Notes under the pieces: model-generated | What the model was told of the DNA's origin: nothing | Databases searched by the model: none | What the model saw: only the letters and a program-made list of their open reading frames with translations | Translations under genes and position numbers: made by a program | From: Bradyrhizobium septentrionale | GTDB taxonomy: Bacteria > Pseudomonadota > Alphaproteobacteria > Rhizobiales > Xanthobacteraceae | NCBI RefSeq assembly: GCF_011516645.4 | Contig: NZ_CP088285.1 | Coordinates: 930,001 to 994,000, forward strand | Direction of reading: 5' to 3' | Length of the DNA: 64,000 nucleotides | Shown: positions 52,255 through 61,872 of the stretch, in pieces | Layout of the letters: the number at the start of each line of letters is the position of its first letter | Numbering within the stretch: the first letter of the stretch is position 1

Positions 52255-54042
52255 CTAGCCGCCCTTACCGTCGTCGTCCTTCTTCTTGTCGGCGGAGGCG
52301 GCGGAGGAGTTGGCATCGTCCGGCAGGCCGTTGTCGATCTTGGCCTGGATCTTCGGCAGCTCGTCCGGCTCGGGCTTGAGGTCGCGCGCATGCGCCCACT
52401 GGAACTTGGCTTCCAGCGTGCGGCCGACGCGCCAATAGGCGTCGCCGAGATGGTCGTTGATGGTCGGATCTTCCGGCTTCAGATCGATCGCGCGCTCGAG
52501 GTTCTTCACCGCCTCCTCGAAATTGCCGATCCGGTAATAGGCCCAACCGAGGGAGTCGACGATGTAGCCGTCGTCAGGGCGCTGATCGACGGCACGCTTG
52601 ATCATCTTCATGCCTTCGTCGAGGTTGATGCCCTGGTCGATCCAGGAATAGCCGAGATAGTTCAGCACATGCGGCTGCTCGGGCTGCAGCTCGAGCGCCT
52701 TGCGCATGTCGGCCTCGGCCTTGTTCCACTGCTTGGAACGCTCCTCGCAGATGCCGCGGTAGTAATAGGTGACCCAGGCGTTCTTGTCGCCGCCGGCCGG
52801 CAGCGCGTCGATCGCCTGCGAATAGGTGGTGGCGCAGTCACCGAACTTCTTGCGGCCGCGCTCGATATTGCCGAGCGCCAGGATTGCCTCGATGTCCTTC
52901 GGCTGCTCTGTTGTGACTTCCTTCAGGATCTTAATCGCCTCGTCGCTGCGGTCGGCGGCGTCGAGATTGGTCGCGAGCTGGATCTGCGCGTTGCGCTTCA
53001 GCGGCGACGACGCCGGCATCCGCTCATAGACCTTGATCGCCATCTGCGGCTTCTTCACCGATTCATAGAGATCGGCAAGCGACAGCAGCGCCAGCGGATG
53101 GTTCGGCTGCAGATAGAGCGCGAGCTGCAGATAGACCAGCGCGAGGTCCTCGCCGCCGCGGCGGGTCAGCGTGGCGCCGATGCCGTACAGCGCCTCGGCG
53201 GCGCCGGCCTGCGGTGAATCGATCAGCGGCGGCAGCTTCTTGCCGGCCTTGGTCTCCTTGATGCCTTCCAGCACCAGCGGGTGCCGCGGCAGCTTCTTGT
53301 CGAAGGCCTCGTACATCGCAGTCGCAGCGGCTGCATCCTTGTTGCGCGAGGTCCAGCGCGCATATTCGTCGACCGTGCGCAGCATCGAATCGTCGAGCTT
53401 GTAGACGCGCTCGAAGCGGGCGCCGGCATCCTTGTCCTTGCCGGCGAGCTCGTAAATCATGCCGGCGTGCAGGTCCTTGAAGATCGGATACCATTCCGGG
53501 CCGGTCAGCTTGTCGATCGCGGCAACCGCGCCCTTGCTGTCGCCGGCGCCTTGGGCGGCCCAGGCCGACAGCAGCGTCGCGACGAGATCGGTGATCGGGC
53601 CGCGGACCGACTGGTTGATGTTGGACTGCGCGGCGGCGTATTTCTTCTGCTTGAGGTCGCGCACGCCGACCACGAGGCGGGCGACGCGGTTGGCCTTGTC
53701 CTGGGTCAGGATGCGGTCGGCGAGCTTGACCGCCTCCTCGATGTCGCCGTCGGCGAGCGAGGAGATGAAGGCGCGGTCGAGCAGCTCGGAGTTCTTCGGA
53801 TCGGTGCGCAGCGCCGAGCGGTAGAACGCCGCGGCCGAGGTCGCATCGCGCTCGACGCTGGCGTGGCGGGCCGCCAGATAGCTGCCGGCGGTGGTCAGCG
53901 ATTTCAGGTCGGTCTTGCTCGGGAACTGCGCGGTATTGTCGGTCGGATGGTCCGGCGTTTGCGCCGACAGCTGCGCGGGCACGGCAAGCGCCGCCGCAGC
54001 AAGAAGGGCAATCGTCAGTCGGTTGAAACGGGTGGACAGCAT
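52255..54042 (-). CDS. exported tetratricopeptide-repeat protein
   Basis: A 595-residue TPR protein with a signal peptide (MLSTRFNRLTIALLAAAALA, VPAQLSAQ). The body is almost wholly TPR-like helices from about residue 50 to 560, with classic motifs near the C-terminus such as PEQPHVLNYLGYSWIDQGIN, DGYIVDSLGWAYYRIGNFEE, AVKNLERAIDLKPEDPTIND and HLGDAYWRVGRTLEAKFQWA. The tail is acidic/Lys-rich (ASADKKKDDDGKGG). Probably a periplasmic or outer-membrane-associated scaffold; partners unknown. ATG at 54042 is preferred because the upstream extension is not protein-like. Confidence 0.88.
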   Translation of the reverse strand: MLSTRFNRLTIALLAAAALAVPAQLSAQTPDHPTDNTAQFPSKTDLKSLTTAGSYLAARHASVERDATSAAAFYRSALRTDPKNSELLDRAFISSLADGDIEEAVKLADRILTQDKANRVARLVVGVRDLKQKKYAAAQSNINQSVRGPITDLVATLLSAWAAQGAGDSKGAVAAIDKLTGPEWYPIFKDLHAGMIYELAGKDKDAGARFERVYKLDDSMLRTVDEYARWTSRNKDAAAATAMYEAFDKKLPRHPLVLEGIKETKAGKKLPPLIDSPQAGAAEALYGIGATLTRRGGEDLALVYLQLALYLQPNHPLALLSLADLYESVKKPQMAIKVYERMPASSPLKRNAQIQLATNLDAADRSDEAIKILKEVTTEQPKDIEAILALGNIERGRKKFGDCATTYSQAIDALPAGGDKNAWVTYYYRGICEERSKQWNKAEADMRKALELQPEQPHVLNYLGYSWIDQGINLDEGMKMIKRAVDQRPDDGYIVDSLGWAYYRIGNFEEAVKNLERAIDLKPEDPTINDHLGDAYWRVGRTLEAKFQWAHARDLKPEPDELPKIQAKIDNGLPDDANSSAASADKKKDDDGKGG

Positions 54043-54457
54043 CACGGTCGCCTTGCTCCAGGGGTTTAAGGCCACGAAGGATTTACGGCCAAGATCCTCG
54101 CGACAAGATCTTGCGATCAGTCTCAAAATGCGAACCCAAGCGGCGGCATCACGGCGAGCGGACAATGCCGCTTTTGGCGCTCTACCGCAAGGATAGCCCA
54201 TGACGAATCAATTGGCAGATTAGGCCTTTACGCCCGCCGATCCAGCCAGCACCACCGCAAAAGCCTCCCACTATGGCGGTATCGTGACCGGGCCGGGCAC
54301 ATTCGCGTGCAGACGCAAAAAGCCGCGGCTCCCGGCGCCGCAGGCCCCCTTTTCGCCGCTCTCGCCGGAGTTGGCGATGCGATCCGGCCGATCCTACGAA
54401 AGGACAAGCCAAGCGCAGCTCGCGGCCGCCTCACGCAAATGTGGCCGGCTACCAGCC
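54043..54457. other. intergenic region upstream of the TPR gene
   Basis: No gene, RNA or repeat is supported in these 415 bases between the TPR start and the 3' end of the ETF-QO gene. It contains the TPR promoter and small overlapping frames that look like chance. Confidence 0.5.
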
Positions 54458-56116
54458 CTACATCGCCTCGTAGTTCGGACCGCCGCCGCCCTCCGGAGGA
54501 ACCCAGGTGATGTTGCCGTTGGGGTCCTTCACGTCGCAGGTTTTGCAGTGGACGCAATTCTGGGCGTTGATCTGGTAGCGCGGTGTGGCGCCCTCCTCGA
54601 CCCATTCATAGACGCCGGCCGGGCAATAGCGGTTGGACGGACCGGCGAACACGTCGTGCTCCGACGTCTTCTGCAGGTTCATGTCGGCGACCTTGAGATG
54701 GACCGGCTGGTCTTCCTCATGGTTGGTGTTGGACAGGAACACCGACGACAGCTTGTCGAACGAGATCTTGCCGTCCGGCTTCGGATAGGCGATCGGCTGG
54801 TGCTGCTTCGACGGATCGAGCGTCTTGCGGTCCGGCTTGGCGTGCGACTGGGTGCCGAACAGCGAGAAGCCGAGCGTATTGCACCACATGTCGAAGCCGG
54901 AGAGCACCATTCCGAGCATGTTGCCGAACTTCGACAACAACGGCTTGGCGTTGCGGACCTTGAACAGGTCCTTGCCGATCGCAGACGAACGCCAGGCATT
55001 CTCGTAGTCGACGAGTTCGTCATTGGCGCGTCCGGCACCGAGCGCGGCCGCGACGTGCTCGGCGGCGAGCATGCCGGAACCCATCGCATTGTGGACGCCC
55101 TTGATGCGCGGGACGTTGACGAAGCCTGCCGCACAACCGATCAGCGCGCCGCCCGGGAAAGAGAGGCGCGGCACCGACTGGTAGCCGCCCTCGGTGATGG
55201 CACGCGCACCATAGGCCAGCCGCTTGCCGCCCTCGAACAGCTCGCGGACATCAGGATGAGTCTTGAAGCGCTGGAATTCGTCGAACGGCGACAGATACGG
55301 GTCGTTGTAGTTCAGATGCACGACGAAGCCGACCGCGACGCGGTTGTCGTCGTAGTGATAGAGGAACGAGCCGCCGCCGGTCTTGTCGTTCAGCGGCCAT
55401 CCCAGCGTATGCTGAACCCGTCCCTTGCGGTGCTTCGCCGGATCGATCTGCCAGACCTCCTTCAGCCCGATGCCGAATTTCGACGGCTCGCTGTTGGCGT
55501 CGAGCTTGAACTTCGCGATCAGCTGCTTCGACAACGAGCCACGCGCGCCTTCGGCGAACAGCGTGTACTTGCCGAGCAGCTCCATGCCGCGGGTGTAGGA
55601 ATCCTTGTGGCTGCCGTCCTTGGCGATGCCCATGTCGCCGGTCGCGATGCCCCGCACCGCGCCCTTGTCGTCATAGAGCACCTCAGTGGCGGCAAAGCCC
55701 GGATAGATCTCGACGCCGAGCGCTTCCGCCTTCGGCGCCAGCCAGCGGCAGACGTTGCCGAGCGAGCCGATGTAGCAGTGATGATTGTACATCAAGGGCG
55801 GCATGATGAAGTTCGGCAGGCGGAACCAGCCCTGCGACGTCGTCCAGTAGAAGCGGTCCTCCTTGACCTGCGTCTTCAGCGGACAATCGGCGTTGTCGCG
55901 CCAGTCCGGGACGAGCTTGTCGAGCGAAACCGGATCGATCACCGCACCGGACAGGATGTGCGCGCCGACCTCGGAGCCCTTCTCCACCACGACGATCGAG
56001 AGCTCCGGATTGAGCTGCTTCAGCCGGATCGCGGCCGACAGGCCCGAGGGGCCGGCGCCGACGATGACGACATCGAATTCCATAGACTCGCGCGGAGGAA
56101 GGTCTTCAGCACTCAT
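54458..56116 (-). CDS. electron transfer flavoprotein-ubiquinone oxidoreductase
   Basis: A 552-residue membrane-associated enzyme passing electrons from ETF, loaded by acyl-CoA and other dehydrogenases, to ubiquinone. FAD site: FDVVIVGAGPSGLSAAIRLK (about residue 13-32), GSEVGAHILSGAVIDPVSLD. Ubiquinone and FAD-contact regions include YNHHCYIGSLGNVCRWLAPK and LLGKYTLFAEGARGSLSKQL. The C-terminal [4Fe-4S] domain has NRYCPAGVYEW and INAQNCVHCKTCDVKDPNGN, giving four Cys. The length and order are those of human ETFDH and bacterial homologues. Monocistronic. Confidence 0.95.
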   Translation of the reverse strand: MSAEDLPPRESMEFDVVIVGAGPSGLSAAIRLKQLNPELSIVVVEKGSEVGAHILSGAVIDPVSLDKLVPDWRDNADCPLKTQVKEDRFYWTTSQGWFRLPNFIMPPLMYNHHCYIGSLGNVCRWLAPKAEALGVEIYPGFAATEVLYDDKGAVRGIATGDMGIAKDGSHKDSYTRGMELLGKYTLFAEGARGSLSKQLIAKFKLDANSEPSKFGIGLKEVWQIDPAKHRKGRVQHTLGWPLNDKTGGGSFLYHYDDNRVAVGFVVHLNYNDPYLSPFDEFQRFKTHPDVRELFEGGKRLAYGARAITEGGYQSVPRLSFPGGALIGCAAGFVNVPRIKGVHNAMGSGMLAAEHVAAALGAGRANDELVDYENAWRSSAIGKDLFKVRNAKPLLSKFGNMLGMVLSGFDMWCNTLGFSLFGTQSHAKPDRKTLDPSKQHQPIAYPKPDGKISFDKLSSVFLSNTNHEEDQPVHLKVADMNLQKTSEHDVFAGPSNRYCPAGVYEWVEEGATPRYQINAQNCVHCKTCDVKDPNGNITWVPPEGGGGPNYEAM

Positions 56117-56303
56117 GATCCTGGTCTCAGCCCATTGAGAACGCTTCTAAGCTTTTCAAAAGTCGTTGTTTCCGATTTTTGACCGAAGAACAACCATGGA
56201 ATCGCACTTCCATGGGTTTGCACGGCCCCGATACCTTAAGAGAATAATCTTTTCCAAAAACCGGCCTCCACTTTTCCCGATCATGCTCTAGATTGCAGCT
56301 ATC

Positions 56304-57137
56304 ATGGCCCTGACGCCCGAGCCCGCCCCTACACTGCAGCAATTGCTTGCCTTTTACCTCGAGGCCGGGGTCGATTGCGCGCTTGGCGACGCGCCGATCA
56401 ACCGGCTGGAGGAGCCCGAGCCAGTTCCCGCGCCCGCGGCGCCGCGTCCATCAGTGGCACTCAATCCGCTGCGTCCCCCGCCGCTGGCGATGCCTGCAGT
56501 TCCGCGCAGCGAAATCACCGTCGCGCCGGACGCCGCGATCGCCTCCGCGCGCGAAGCCGCACGCACCGCGCCGACGCTGGAAGCCTTGCGCGCGCTGATG
56601 GAGACATTCGACGGCTGCGCGCTGAAGCACACCGCGACCAGGCTGGTGTTTGCCGACGGCAATCCAGAGGCGCGGGTGATGTTCGTCGGCGAGGCGCCGG
56701 GCCGCGACGAGGACATCGAGGGGCTGCCGTTCGTCGGCCGCTCGGGAAAACTGCTCGACCGCATGATCGCAGCGATCGGGCTCGACCGCAGCAAGGCCTA
56801 TATCGCCAACGTCATTCCGTGGCGGCCGCCGGGCAACCGCACGCCGACACCGCAGGAGACCCAGGTGTGCCTGCCCTTTATCCAGCGTCATATCGAGCTG
56901 GTGAATCCGGACGTGCTGGTGACGCTCGGCAATCCCTCGACGCAGGCGCTGCTCGGCACGCGCGAGGGCATCATGCGCACGCGCGGCAAATGGATCGACT
57001 ACGACACCGGCACCCGCACGATCCGCGCCGTCGCTACGTTCCATCCGGCCTATCTGCTGCGCTCGCCGTCCTACAAGAGGCTGTCCTGGCAGGATTTGCG
57101 CGCGATCGCGAAGGTGTTGCAGCCGGCGACGGCGTAG
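56304..57137 (+). CDS. uracil-DNA glycosylase superfamily protein (type 4-like)
   Basis: A 277-residue protein. The N-terminal 75 residues are Pro-rich and variable. The catalytic domain (about 95-270) has ARVMFVGEAPGRDEDIEGLP (motif A, GEAPG), FVGRSGKLLDRMIAAIGLD, IANVIPWRPPGNRTPTPQE and the late ATFHPAYLLRSPSYKRLSWQ (HPAYLLR, motif B). These match the alphaproteobacterial type 4/5 uracil-DNA glycosylases, which remove uracil from DNA and often carry [4Fe-4S]. Only some of the expected Cys are visible (FDGCALKH, QVCLPF), so cluster content is uncertain. Intact, just before the IS110 element. Confidence 0.88.
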   Translation: MALTPEPAPTLQQLLAFYLEAGVDCALGDAPINRLEEPEPVPAPAAPRPSVALNPLRPPPLAMPAVPRSEITVAPDAAIASAREAARTAPTLEALRALMETFDGCALKHTATRLVFADGNPEARVMFVGEAPGRDEDIEGLPFVGRSGKLLDRMIAAIGLDRSKAYIANVIPWRPPGNRTPTPQETQVCLPFIQRHIELVNPDVLVTLGNPSTQALLGTREGIMRTRGKWIDYDTGTRTIRAVATFHPAYLLRSPSYKRLSWQDLRAIAKVLQPATA

Positions 57138-57153
57138 ATCGTTGCTGCGTAGC

Positions 57154-57230
57154 GTGGGTTAGCGCAGCGTAACCCACCGACTTGCTCACCGCGGAGAGGA
57201 TGGTGGGTTACGCCTTCGGCTAAGCCACCC
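57154..57230. repeat. intergenic palindrome, GTGGGTTA family
   Basis: GTGGGTTAGCGCAGCGTAAC then CCACCGA, and GGTGGGTTACGCCTTCGGCT then AAGCCACCC. GGGTTA-GC...TAACCC type pairing gives two stems. Lies between the uracil-DNA glycosylase-like gene and the IS110 element. Confidence 0.7.
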
Positions 57231-57249
57231 TCATATGGGGATTTGTAAA

Positions 57250-57545
57250 TCAAGCTTCTTCGAGAAGTCAGGGTTGGGGTTTGACGGCAAGAGGGCGGCG
57301 CGCGGAGCCATGCGTAGCGCAGCGCGACGACCTGGTCCGAGGCGAGGATTGGCTTCCGAAGATTTCTGCAGCTCACTGCATCACCTCATATCCGGTCGGA
57401 CCAATGTCCGTACCCACCTTCCGCATGCTTGCGGCGAGGAAGCCTGGCGCGGATGAGACCCATCTACGAAACGGCGGTTGAAGCCCTAGGGTGGCACGGT
57501 CATCATCCATCCTGCACGGAGCGCGGCGAAGCCGCGGTGCGTGGT
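57250..57545 (-). ncRNA. candidate bridge RNA of the IS110 element
   Basis: The non-coding flank carries several hairpins readable directly: CTTCT-TCG-AGAAG (57255-57267), CGGAC-CAAT-GTCCG (57397-57410), CCGCA-TGCT-TGCGG (57421-57434) and GCAC...CGCGGC-GAA-GCCGCG-GTGC (57514-57540). IS110 and IS1111 elements express a structured bridge RNA from the non-coding end that pairs with donor and target DNA and guides recombination. The position and structure fit, but no target-binding loop has been matched to the flanks, so this is inference. Confidence 0.4.
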
Positions 57546-57558
57546 GGTGTGGTTTGTT

Positions 57559-58710
57559 CTACGCCTTCATGGTTGCCAGCTCGGGAACGAGGCCGGTGGT
57601 GAGGTAACGCCACAGCGCCACGATCAGCTTGCGCGCCAGGGCGACGATGGCGATGCGTTTGGCGCGCTTGCCGGCGTCGGCGGTGCGGGCACGGAACCAG
57701 CGGCTGAGCGCGCTGTCGCCCTGGTGGCGGAGCCACAGCCAGGCCAGTTCGATCGCCTTGTGTCGGGCGCGCCGATTGCCGGCCTTGCTGATGCCCTGCT
57801 CGCGATCGATGCCGCCGCTCTTCCAGGGACTGGGCGTCAATCCGCAATAGCTGGCGACCTCGCGCCGATTGCGGAAGTCCTTGTAGAACAGCTCATTCAC
57901 CAGCGTTGCGGTGAAGGCCGGGCCGAGCGCCTTGAGCCGCTGCAATTGATCCCGCCGCTCGACCATCGGCGTGGTAACGGCCGGAGAAGCGTCCGCAGCC
58001 TGGGCCTGCTCCAGCGCCGCGAGCTGCTCACGCACCAGCATCAGCCGCGCGTGCTCGCGCTTGATCTCGGCCAGAAGATGCGGCGGCAGCGGCTCGCCCT
58101 GCCAGTCGCGCTGCCGCTCGAGCCAGGCAAGCCAGTCCCGTCGGCGTGGGTTGCCGACCGCCATCCCCAGAAGGCGCAGCAGCGCCTTGATCCGGTTGGT
58201 GTGGGCGGTCTGCTCGGTGACCAGCCGGTCGCGTTCGCGGCTGGCGCGCCGGGCGTCCTCCGCTTCCACCCGCGGCACGCGAACGATCCGGACCACCCGC
58301 GGCTCGCCCCGCAGATAGGCCATCAGGGTGCGCAACAGAAGCTCGCCGTCGATCCGATCCGTCTTCGCCCGCCGCGCGCGCTGCTCCACCGCAATGCTTG
58401 CCGGATCGAATACAAAGTTCGTAACCCCGGCTGCTTCCAATAGCCGGTGCAGCCAAAAGCCGTCATAGCCGGCTTCATAGCAGCTCACCACACCGGGCGC
58501 CGACCCGAACTTCTCCGCCACCTTGGCGCGGATCCGCTCGATCAACGCCAGTAGTTCGGTGTGATCGCCCCCTTCCAGCTTGTGGCGCGAAATCCGATCC
58601 CGGTCCGGGCTGTGCAACGTCACAAGCCACGTCTTCTGACTCAGTTCGACCGCAACGAAAATTGTGCCACAATGGTCGGCGGTGGGCGTGCCTGTGGTCG
58701 ATGCTTGCAT
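57559..58710 (-). CDS. IS110-family transposase
   Basis: A 383-residue RuvC-like DEDD recombinase. The N-terminal domain has TIFVAVELSQKTWLVTLHSP (the usual first Asp position is Glu here), SCYEAGYDGFWLHRLLEAAG (Glu) and RRAKTDRIDGELLLRTLMAY (Asp pair). The C-terminal Transposase_20 domain has LQRLKALGPAFTATLVNELF, REVASYCGLTPSPWKSGGID and REQGISKAGNRRARHKAIEL, with the Ser of SGGID/GISKAGN region typical of the family. Intact, so possibly active. The first acidic residue as Glu is, I believe, normal for this subgroup. Confidence 0.93.
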   Translation of the reverse strand: MQASTTGTPTADHCGTIFVAVELSQKTWLVTLHSPDRDRISRHKLEGGDHTELLALIERIRAKVAEKFGSAPGVVSCYEAGYDGFWLHRLLEAAGVTNFVFDPASIAVEQRARRAKTDRIDGELLLRTLMAYLRGEPRVVRIVRVPRVEAEDARRASRERDRLVTEQTAHTNRIKALLRLLGMAVGNPRRRDWLAWLERQRDWQGEPLPPHLLAEIKREHARLMLVREQLAALEQAQAADASPAVTTPMVERRDQLQRLKALGPAFTATLVNELFYKDFRNRREVASYCGLTPSPWKSGGIDREQGISKAGNRRARHKAIELAWLWLRHQGDSALSRWFRARTADAGKRAKRIAIVALARKLIVALWRYLTTGLVPELATMKA

Positions 58711-58813
58711 CTGACTTCTCCGATGGTTCGAGTGTGGAAACCCAAACCTATCGGAAAGGCCACGCTCACCGCCCCATGGAATCTACAAACCAAATCACCC
58801 TACAGATCTCACA

Positions 58814-60316
58814 CTACTTCGGCCGCACGATCGCCCAGCCGATCCGCAGCACCGGCTGCCGTCCATTGACCAGCCGGTCGAACAAGCGCGGCACTTCCGG
58901 CACCAGGCCGGGGAAGCGCTGCGCGAGCTCGGGCGGCGGCGTGCCGGCGGTGTCCTGCGCGCGCCAGACCACGACGCCGCCGGTCTCGTTGAACTTCGGG
59001 ATCGATAGCCACGGCGTCCGCTGCGGCGCGGCGTCGAGCAAGAGATGCGGACGACGCCGGTCCATCGCAATCAGGCTGGCGATTTCGGGGTCGCCGGCCA
59101 CCGCGCGCAGCCGCTGGTTGGTGCGGCGCTCATAGCTGTCGTCGAAGAAGCGCCCCATCGCAGCTGCCGGCAGCGAGGTCGGCACCTCGGTGGTGCTGGT
59201 CCAGGGCAGGAACAGCGCCGCCGCCAGCGCCACGGCCGCGGGCGCCGCGACCGCGAACGCCCACACCGAGCGCAACAGCCGTTGCCGCCTGAGCGGAATC
59301 AGATCACCGGTCGCGACGACGACGGCGAGCCCCGACATCAACAGCGCCACGCCGGCGCCGCCGAAGGCGCGATCGAGATCGAACAGGCCGGAGACGAAGC
59401 TGCCCGCAATCGCCGGCGCGAAGGCGAAGAAATAGACGAACTGCTGCGCCAGCGGACTGACCGGCGGACGATAGATGATCGGAGCGTCCTCGGCCTCGCG
59501 GGCAAACCAGCGCGAATTGAGGATCGCCAGCAGCGCGATTGCGGCCGTCGCCACGATCAGCCCGCCGAGCACGACGCCCCAGTGCAGCGCGCGCGCCTTG
59601 AGAACGGCAAGTGCGGGCACGGCCGGCAGCGCCAGCACGTCGGCGCGGATCAGCCAGATCAGATAGGGCAGCGCCAGCACGATGATGACCAGCACCGCAT
59701 AGAGCGGATCGACTGCCTTGAGCGTGCGCCGCCCGCGCTCGGTTGCGAGGGCGAAGCCGATCACGAGCAGGATCATGCCCATCGCCGCGGGCGTCGTCAG
59801 CAGCAACAGGCCGCAATCGATCGACCAGGCGAACCAAGCGGCGCGCCGGTTCTGGCCGATCAGCTGCCAGGAGTGCAGCAGCAGCAGCGCCCACAGCGGA
59901 CGCGCCAGGATCAGCGGGCCGAACTCGACGCTTGGCGAAGAGAACACAACGACCGTCATCGACAGCAGCACCGCCAGCACGCCCTGCGGGCCGCCGACGA
60001 TGGCGCGCGCCAGCTGGTAGAAGGCGATGAAGGTCGCGATCTCGCAGGCCTGTGCCAGCAGATAGACGCCGAACACGTGATTGCCGGCGGCGCGGAAGGC
60101 GATGTCGGCGAGCCAGAACGACAGCGGCGGCCCCATGTCGGTTCCGACCTGATATTCGCGGCCGAAGGCGAGGATGGCGGCGAGATTGCCGGGCGGGCTG
60201 CCGTAGAAGATCAGCGGCAGCAACAGCCAGATCGCGGCCTGCACCAGCACCACCACCCAGACCACGAGGCGCGGCCGGGCGCGGATCAGTTCGACAACCA
60301 GGGAGGTAAACCGCAT
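58814..60316 (-). CDS. multi-pass membrane protein, GT39/ArnT-like glycosyltransferase
   Basis: A 500-residue protein with about ten membrane segments from residue 20 to 400 (for example PRLVVWVVVLVQAAIWLLLP, VLVIIVLALPYLIWLIR, VVLGGLIVATAAIALLAILN). A conserved periplasmic first loop contains EYQVGTDMGPPLSFWLADIA, with the acidic residues and Pro typical of GT39/PMT-type glycosyltransferases that use polyprenyl-phosphate sugars. A soluble C-terminus follows (LIAMDRRRPHLLLDAAPQRT). ATG at 60316 is used because the upstream extension lies in low-confidence sequence. Target glycan unknown. Confidence 0.75.
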   Translation of the reverse strand: MRFTSLVVELIRARPRLVVWVVVLVQAAIWLLLPLIFYGSPPGNLAAILAFGREYQVGTDMGPPLSFWLADIAFRAAGNHVFGVYLLAQACEIATFIAFYQLARAIVGGPQGVLAVLLSMTVVVFSSPSVEFGPLILARPLWALLLLHSWQLIGQNRRAAWFAWSIDCGLLLLTTPAAMGMILLVIGFALATERGRRTLKAVDPLYAVLVIIVLALPYLIWLIRADVLALPAVPALAVLKARALHWGVVLGGLIVATAAIALLAILNSRWFAREAEDAPIIYRPPVSPLAQQFVYFFAFAPAIAGSFVSGLFDLDRAFGGAGVALLMSGLAVVVATGDLIPLRRQRLLRSVWAFAVAAPAAVALAAALFLPWTSTTEVPTSLPAAAMGRFFDDSYERRTNQRLRAVAGDPEIASLIAMDRRRPHLLLDAAPQRTPWLSIPKFNETGGVVVWRAQDTAGTPPPELAQRFPGLVPEVPRLFDRLVNGRQPVLRIGWAIVRPK

Positions 60317-60442
60317 GAAACGCCTGAAATGCCCCAGCCACCCGTCAGCGGCGCCATCTGATCCCGGTGGTTTTGATAACGGGCGGCGGCGGCGGAGGCA
60401 ACGGGGGCCCGATGGGTCCACGGTGTAAAGTCAGACACAGGT

Positions 60443-60540
60443 GTCATGCCCCGCGAAGGCGGGGCATCCAGTACGCCGCGGCGGCTGGGCTCAAGCACAG
60501 CTGTCTCCGGAATACTGGATCCCCGCATGCGCGGGGATGA
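60443..60540. repeat. intergenic palindrome, GTCATGCCCCGC family
   Basis: GTCATGCCCCGCGAAGGCGG then GGCATCCAGTACGCCGCGGC; right arm AATACTGGATCCCCGCATGC then GCGGGGATGAC. Related to 50290-50391, in inverted orientation. Lies between the GT39-like gene and rnhB. Confidence 0.8.
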
Positions 60541-60554
60541 CAGCATCGGGCGGG

Positions 60555-61310
60555 TCAAGCAGCGGCTGACGCGGCTTCGCTTTCCTCGTCCACCGCGAAC
60601 AGGTCGGGCTCGGCCGGGACCGGAAAATGCTTCAGCCGCGCGGCGACGACGGGGGCGAAGAAGCTGCGGTGGTGGGTGGTGGGCCCGAGCCGGTCCAGCG
60701 CCTCGAGGTGCTCGGGCACGCCATAGCCCTTGTGCTGCTCGAACCCGTAGCCGGGACAATCCAGCGCCAGCGCGCACATCAGGCGGTCGCGCGTCACCTT
60801 GGCGATGATCGAGGCCGCCGCGATCGAGGCCACGATGCCGTCGCCGCCGATCACGGCGTCGCAATCACAGGGCGTGGCGAGCTTGTCGCGTCCGTCGACG
60901 AAGACGTGTTTTGGCATTTCCGGCAGCGCATGCACCGCACGCGCCAGCGCCCACAGCGAGGCGCGCAGGATGTTGTCGCGGTCGATTCGCGCCGGCGACG
61001 CCACCGCGACCGAGAACGCAGCGGTGGCGCAGATCTCCTCGAACAGTTCCTCGCGGCGCTCGGCGGTCAGCCGCTTCGAATCGTCGAGGCCTTTTGGAAT
61101 CCTGCTCGGGTCCAGCACCACGGCGGCGGCAACAACCGGACCGGCCAGCGGACCGCGCCCCGCCTCGTCGCAGCCGGCGACCGGCCAGACGCCCTGCTTG
61201 ATCAGCGCGCGCTCGCGCCGGAAGCTCGGCCGCAAGACGATGCGCTTCTCCGGCTTGGCTGATTTGGCCGGCGCCTTCTTCGGCGTGCTCTTGGACTTGT
61301 CCCGAATCAT
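60555..61310 (-). CDS. rnhB: ribonuclease HII
   Basis: A 251-residue enzyme removing RNA from RNA-DNA hybrids, including single ribonucleotides in DNA. Active-site motifs: [20 protein letters not shown] (DEAGRGxLAGPV, catalytic Asp-Glu), [31 protein letters not shown] (Asp) and [15 protein letters not shown]. The N-terminal Lys/Pro-rich extension of about 40 residues is a species-specific addition. The C-terminus ends [13 protein letters not shown]. Monocistronic. Confidence 0.95.
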   Translation of the reverse strand: MIRDKSKSTPKKAPAKSAKPEKRIVLRPSFRRERALIKQGVWPVAGCDEAGRGPLAGPVVAAAVVLDPSRIPKGLDDSKRLTAERREELFEEICATAAFSVAVASPARIDRDNILRASLWALARAVHALPEMPKHVFVDGRDKLATPCDCDAVIGGDGIVASIAAASIIAKVTRDRLMCALALDCPGYGFEQHKGYGVPEHLEALDRLGPTTHHRSFFAPVVAARLKHFPVPAEPDLFAVDEESEAASAAA

Positions 61311-61388
61311 GCGGGGATGGTGATCAAGCCAGCCCCGCGGCGCAACCGGGAACCTGGCGCCCTTCCCCGTAATTCAATCCGGCCGGCT

Positions 61389-61844
61389 CTAGTCGGGAAT
61401 CGACACCCGCCTGTTATCGAGTACCTCAAACCCCGGCGCGCGCACCACTTCCCAGGCGTGGCCGTCGGGATCGGCGAAATAACCGCAATAACCGCCATAA
61501 CTTGTCGGCTGCGCGGACTTCAGCAGCTTAGCGCCTTTCGAGCGCACGAACGCCATCACACGATCGACCTCTGCATCGTCGTTGCAGTTCCACGCGATCG
61601 CAACGCCATGAAAGGCCTCCGGCCGCGGCTGATCGGGCAGCCCTGCGTCGGCGGCGAGCAGATGCCACGGGAACAGCCCGAGCACGGTGCCGCCAGTGTC
61701 GAAGAAGGCGACCTCCTCGCCGGTCACGCGCATCTTCCTGGTGAAGCCGAGCGATTCATAGAAGGCGATGCTGGCGCGCATGTCGCTGACGCCGAGCGTG
61801 AGGACGGTGAAGCGTGCGGTCGGGGCGGCGGGGGCGTTACTCAT
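61389..61844 (-). CDS. VOC/glyoxalase-fold protein
   Basis: A 151-residue single VOC domain: FTVLTLGVSDMRASIAFYES then LGFTRKMRVTGEEVAFFDTG, HGVAIAWNCNDDAEVDRVMA, and YGGYCGYFADPDGHAWEVVR. The F-x-D-P-D-G-H-x-W-E motif is the usual metal or ligand end. Such proteins include glyoxalase I, dioxygenases and resistance proteins; the specific role is unknown. ATG at 61844 is preferred to 61856. Confidence 0.85.
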   Translation of the reverse strand: MSNAPAAPTARFTVLTLGVSDMRASIAFYESLGFTRKMRVTGEEVAFFDTGGTVLGLFPWHLLAADAGLPDQPRPEAFHGVAIAWNCNDDAEVDRVMAFVRSKGAKLLKSAQPTSYGGYCGYFADPDGHAWEVVRAPGFEVLDNRRVSIPD

Positions 61845-61872
61845 TGTTGCACTCACTCATTGTTATCGTCGT

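Larger units (their letters stand above)
57240..58800 (-). mobile_element. IS110-family element with a long non-coding 3' flank
   Basis: One intact minus-strand IS110 transposase (57559-58710) and about 320 bases of non-coding sequence after it, before the neighbouring repeat and gene. IS110 elements lack terminal inverted repeats, so the ends are only approximate; neither neighbouring gene is interrupted. The transposase type and the position of the structured flank (after the gene) recall the IS1111 branch. Confidence 0.65.
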
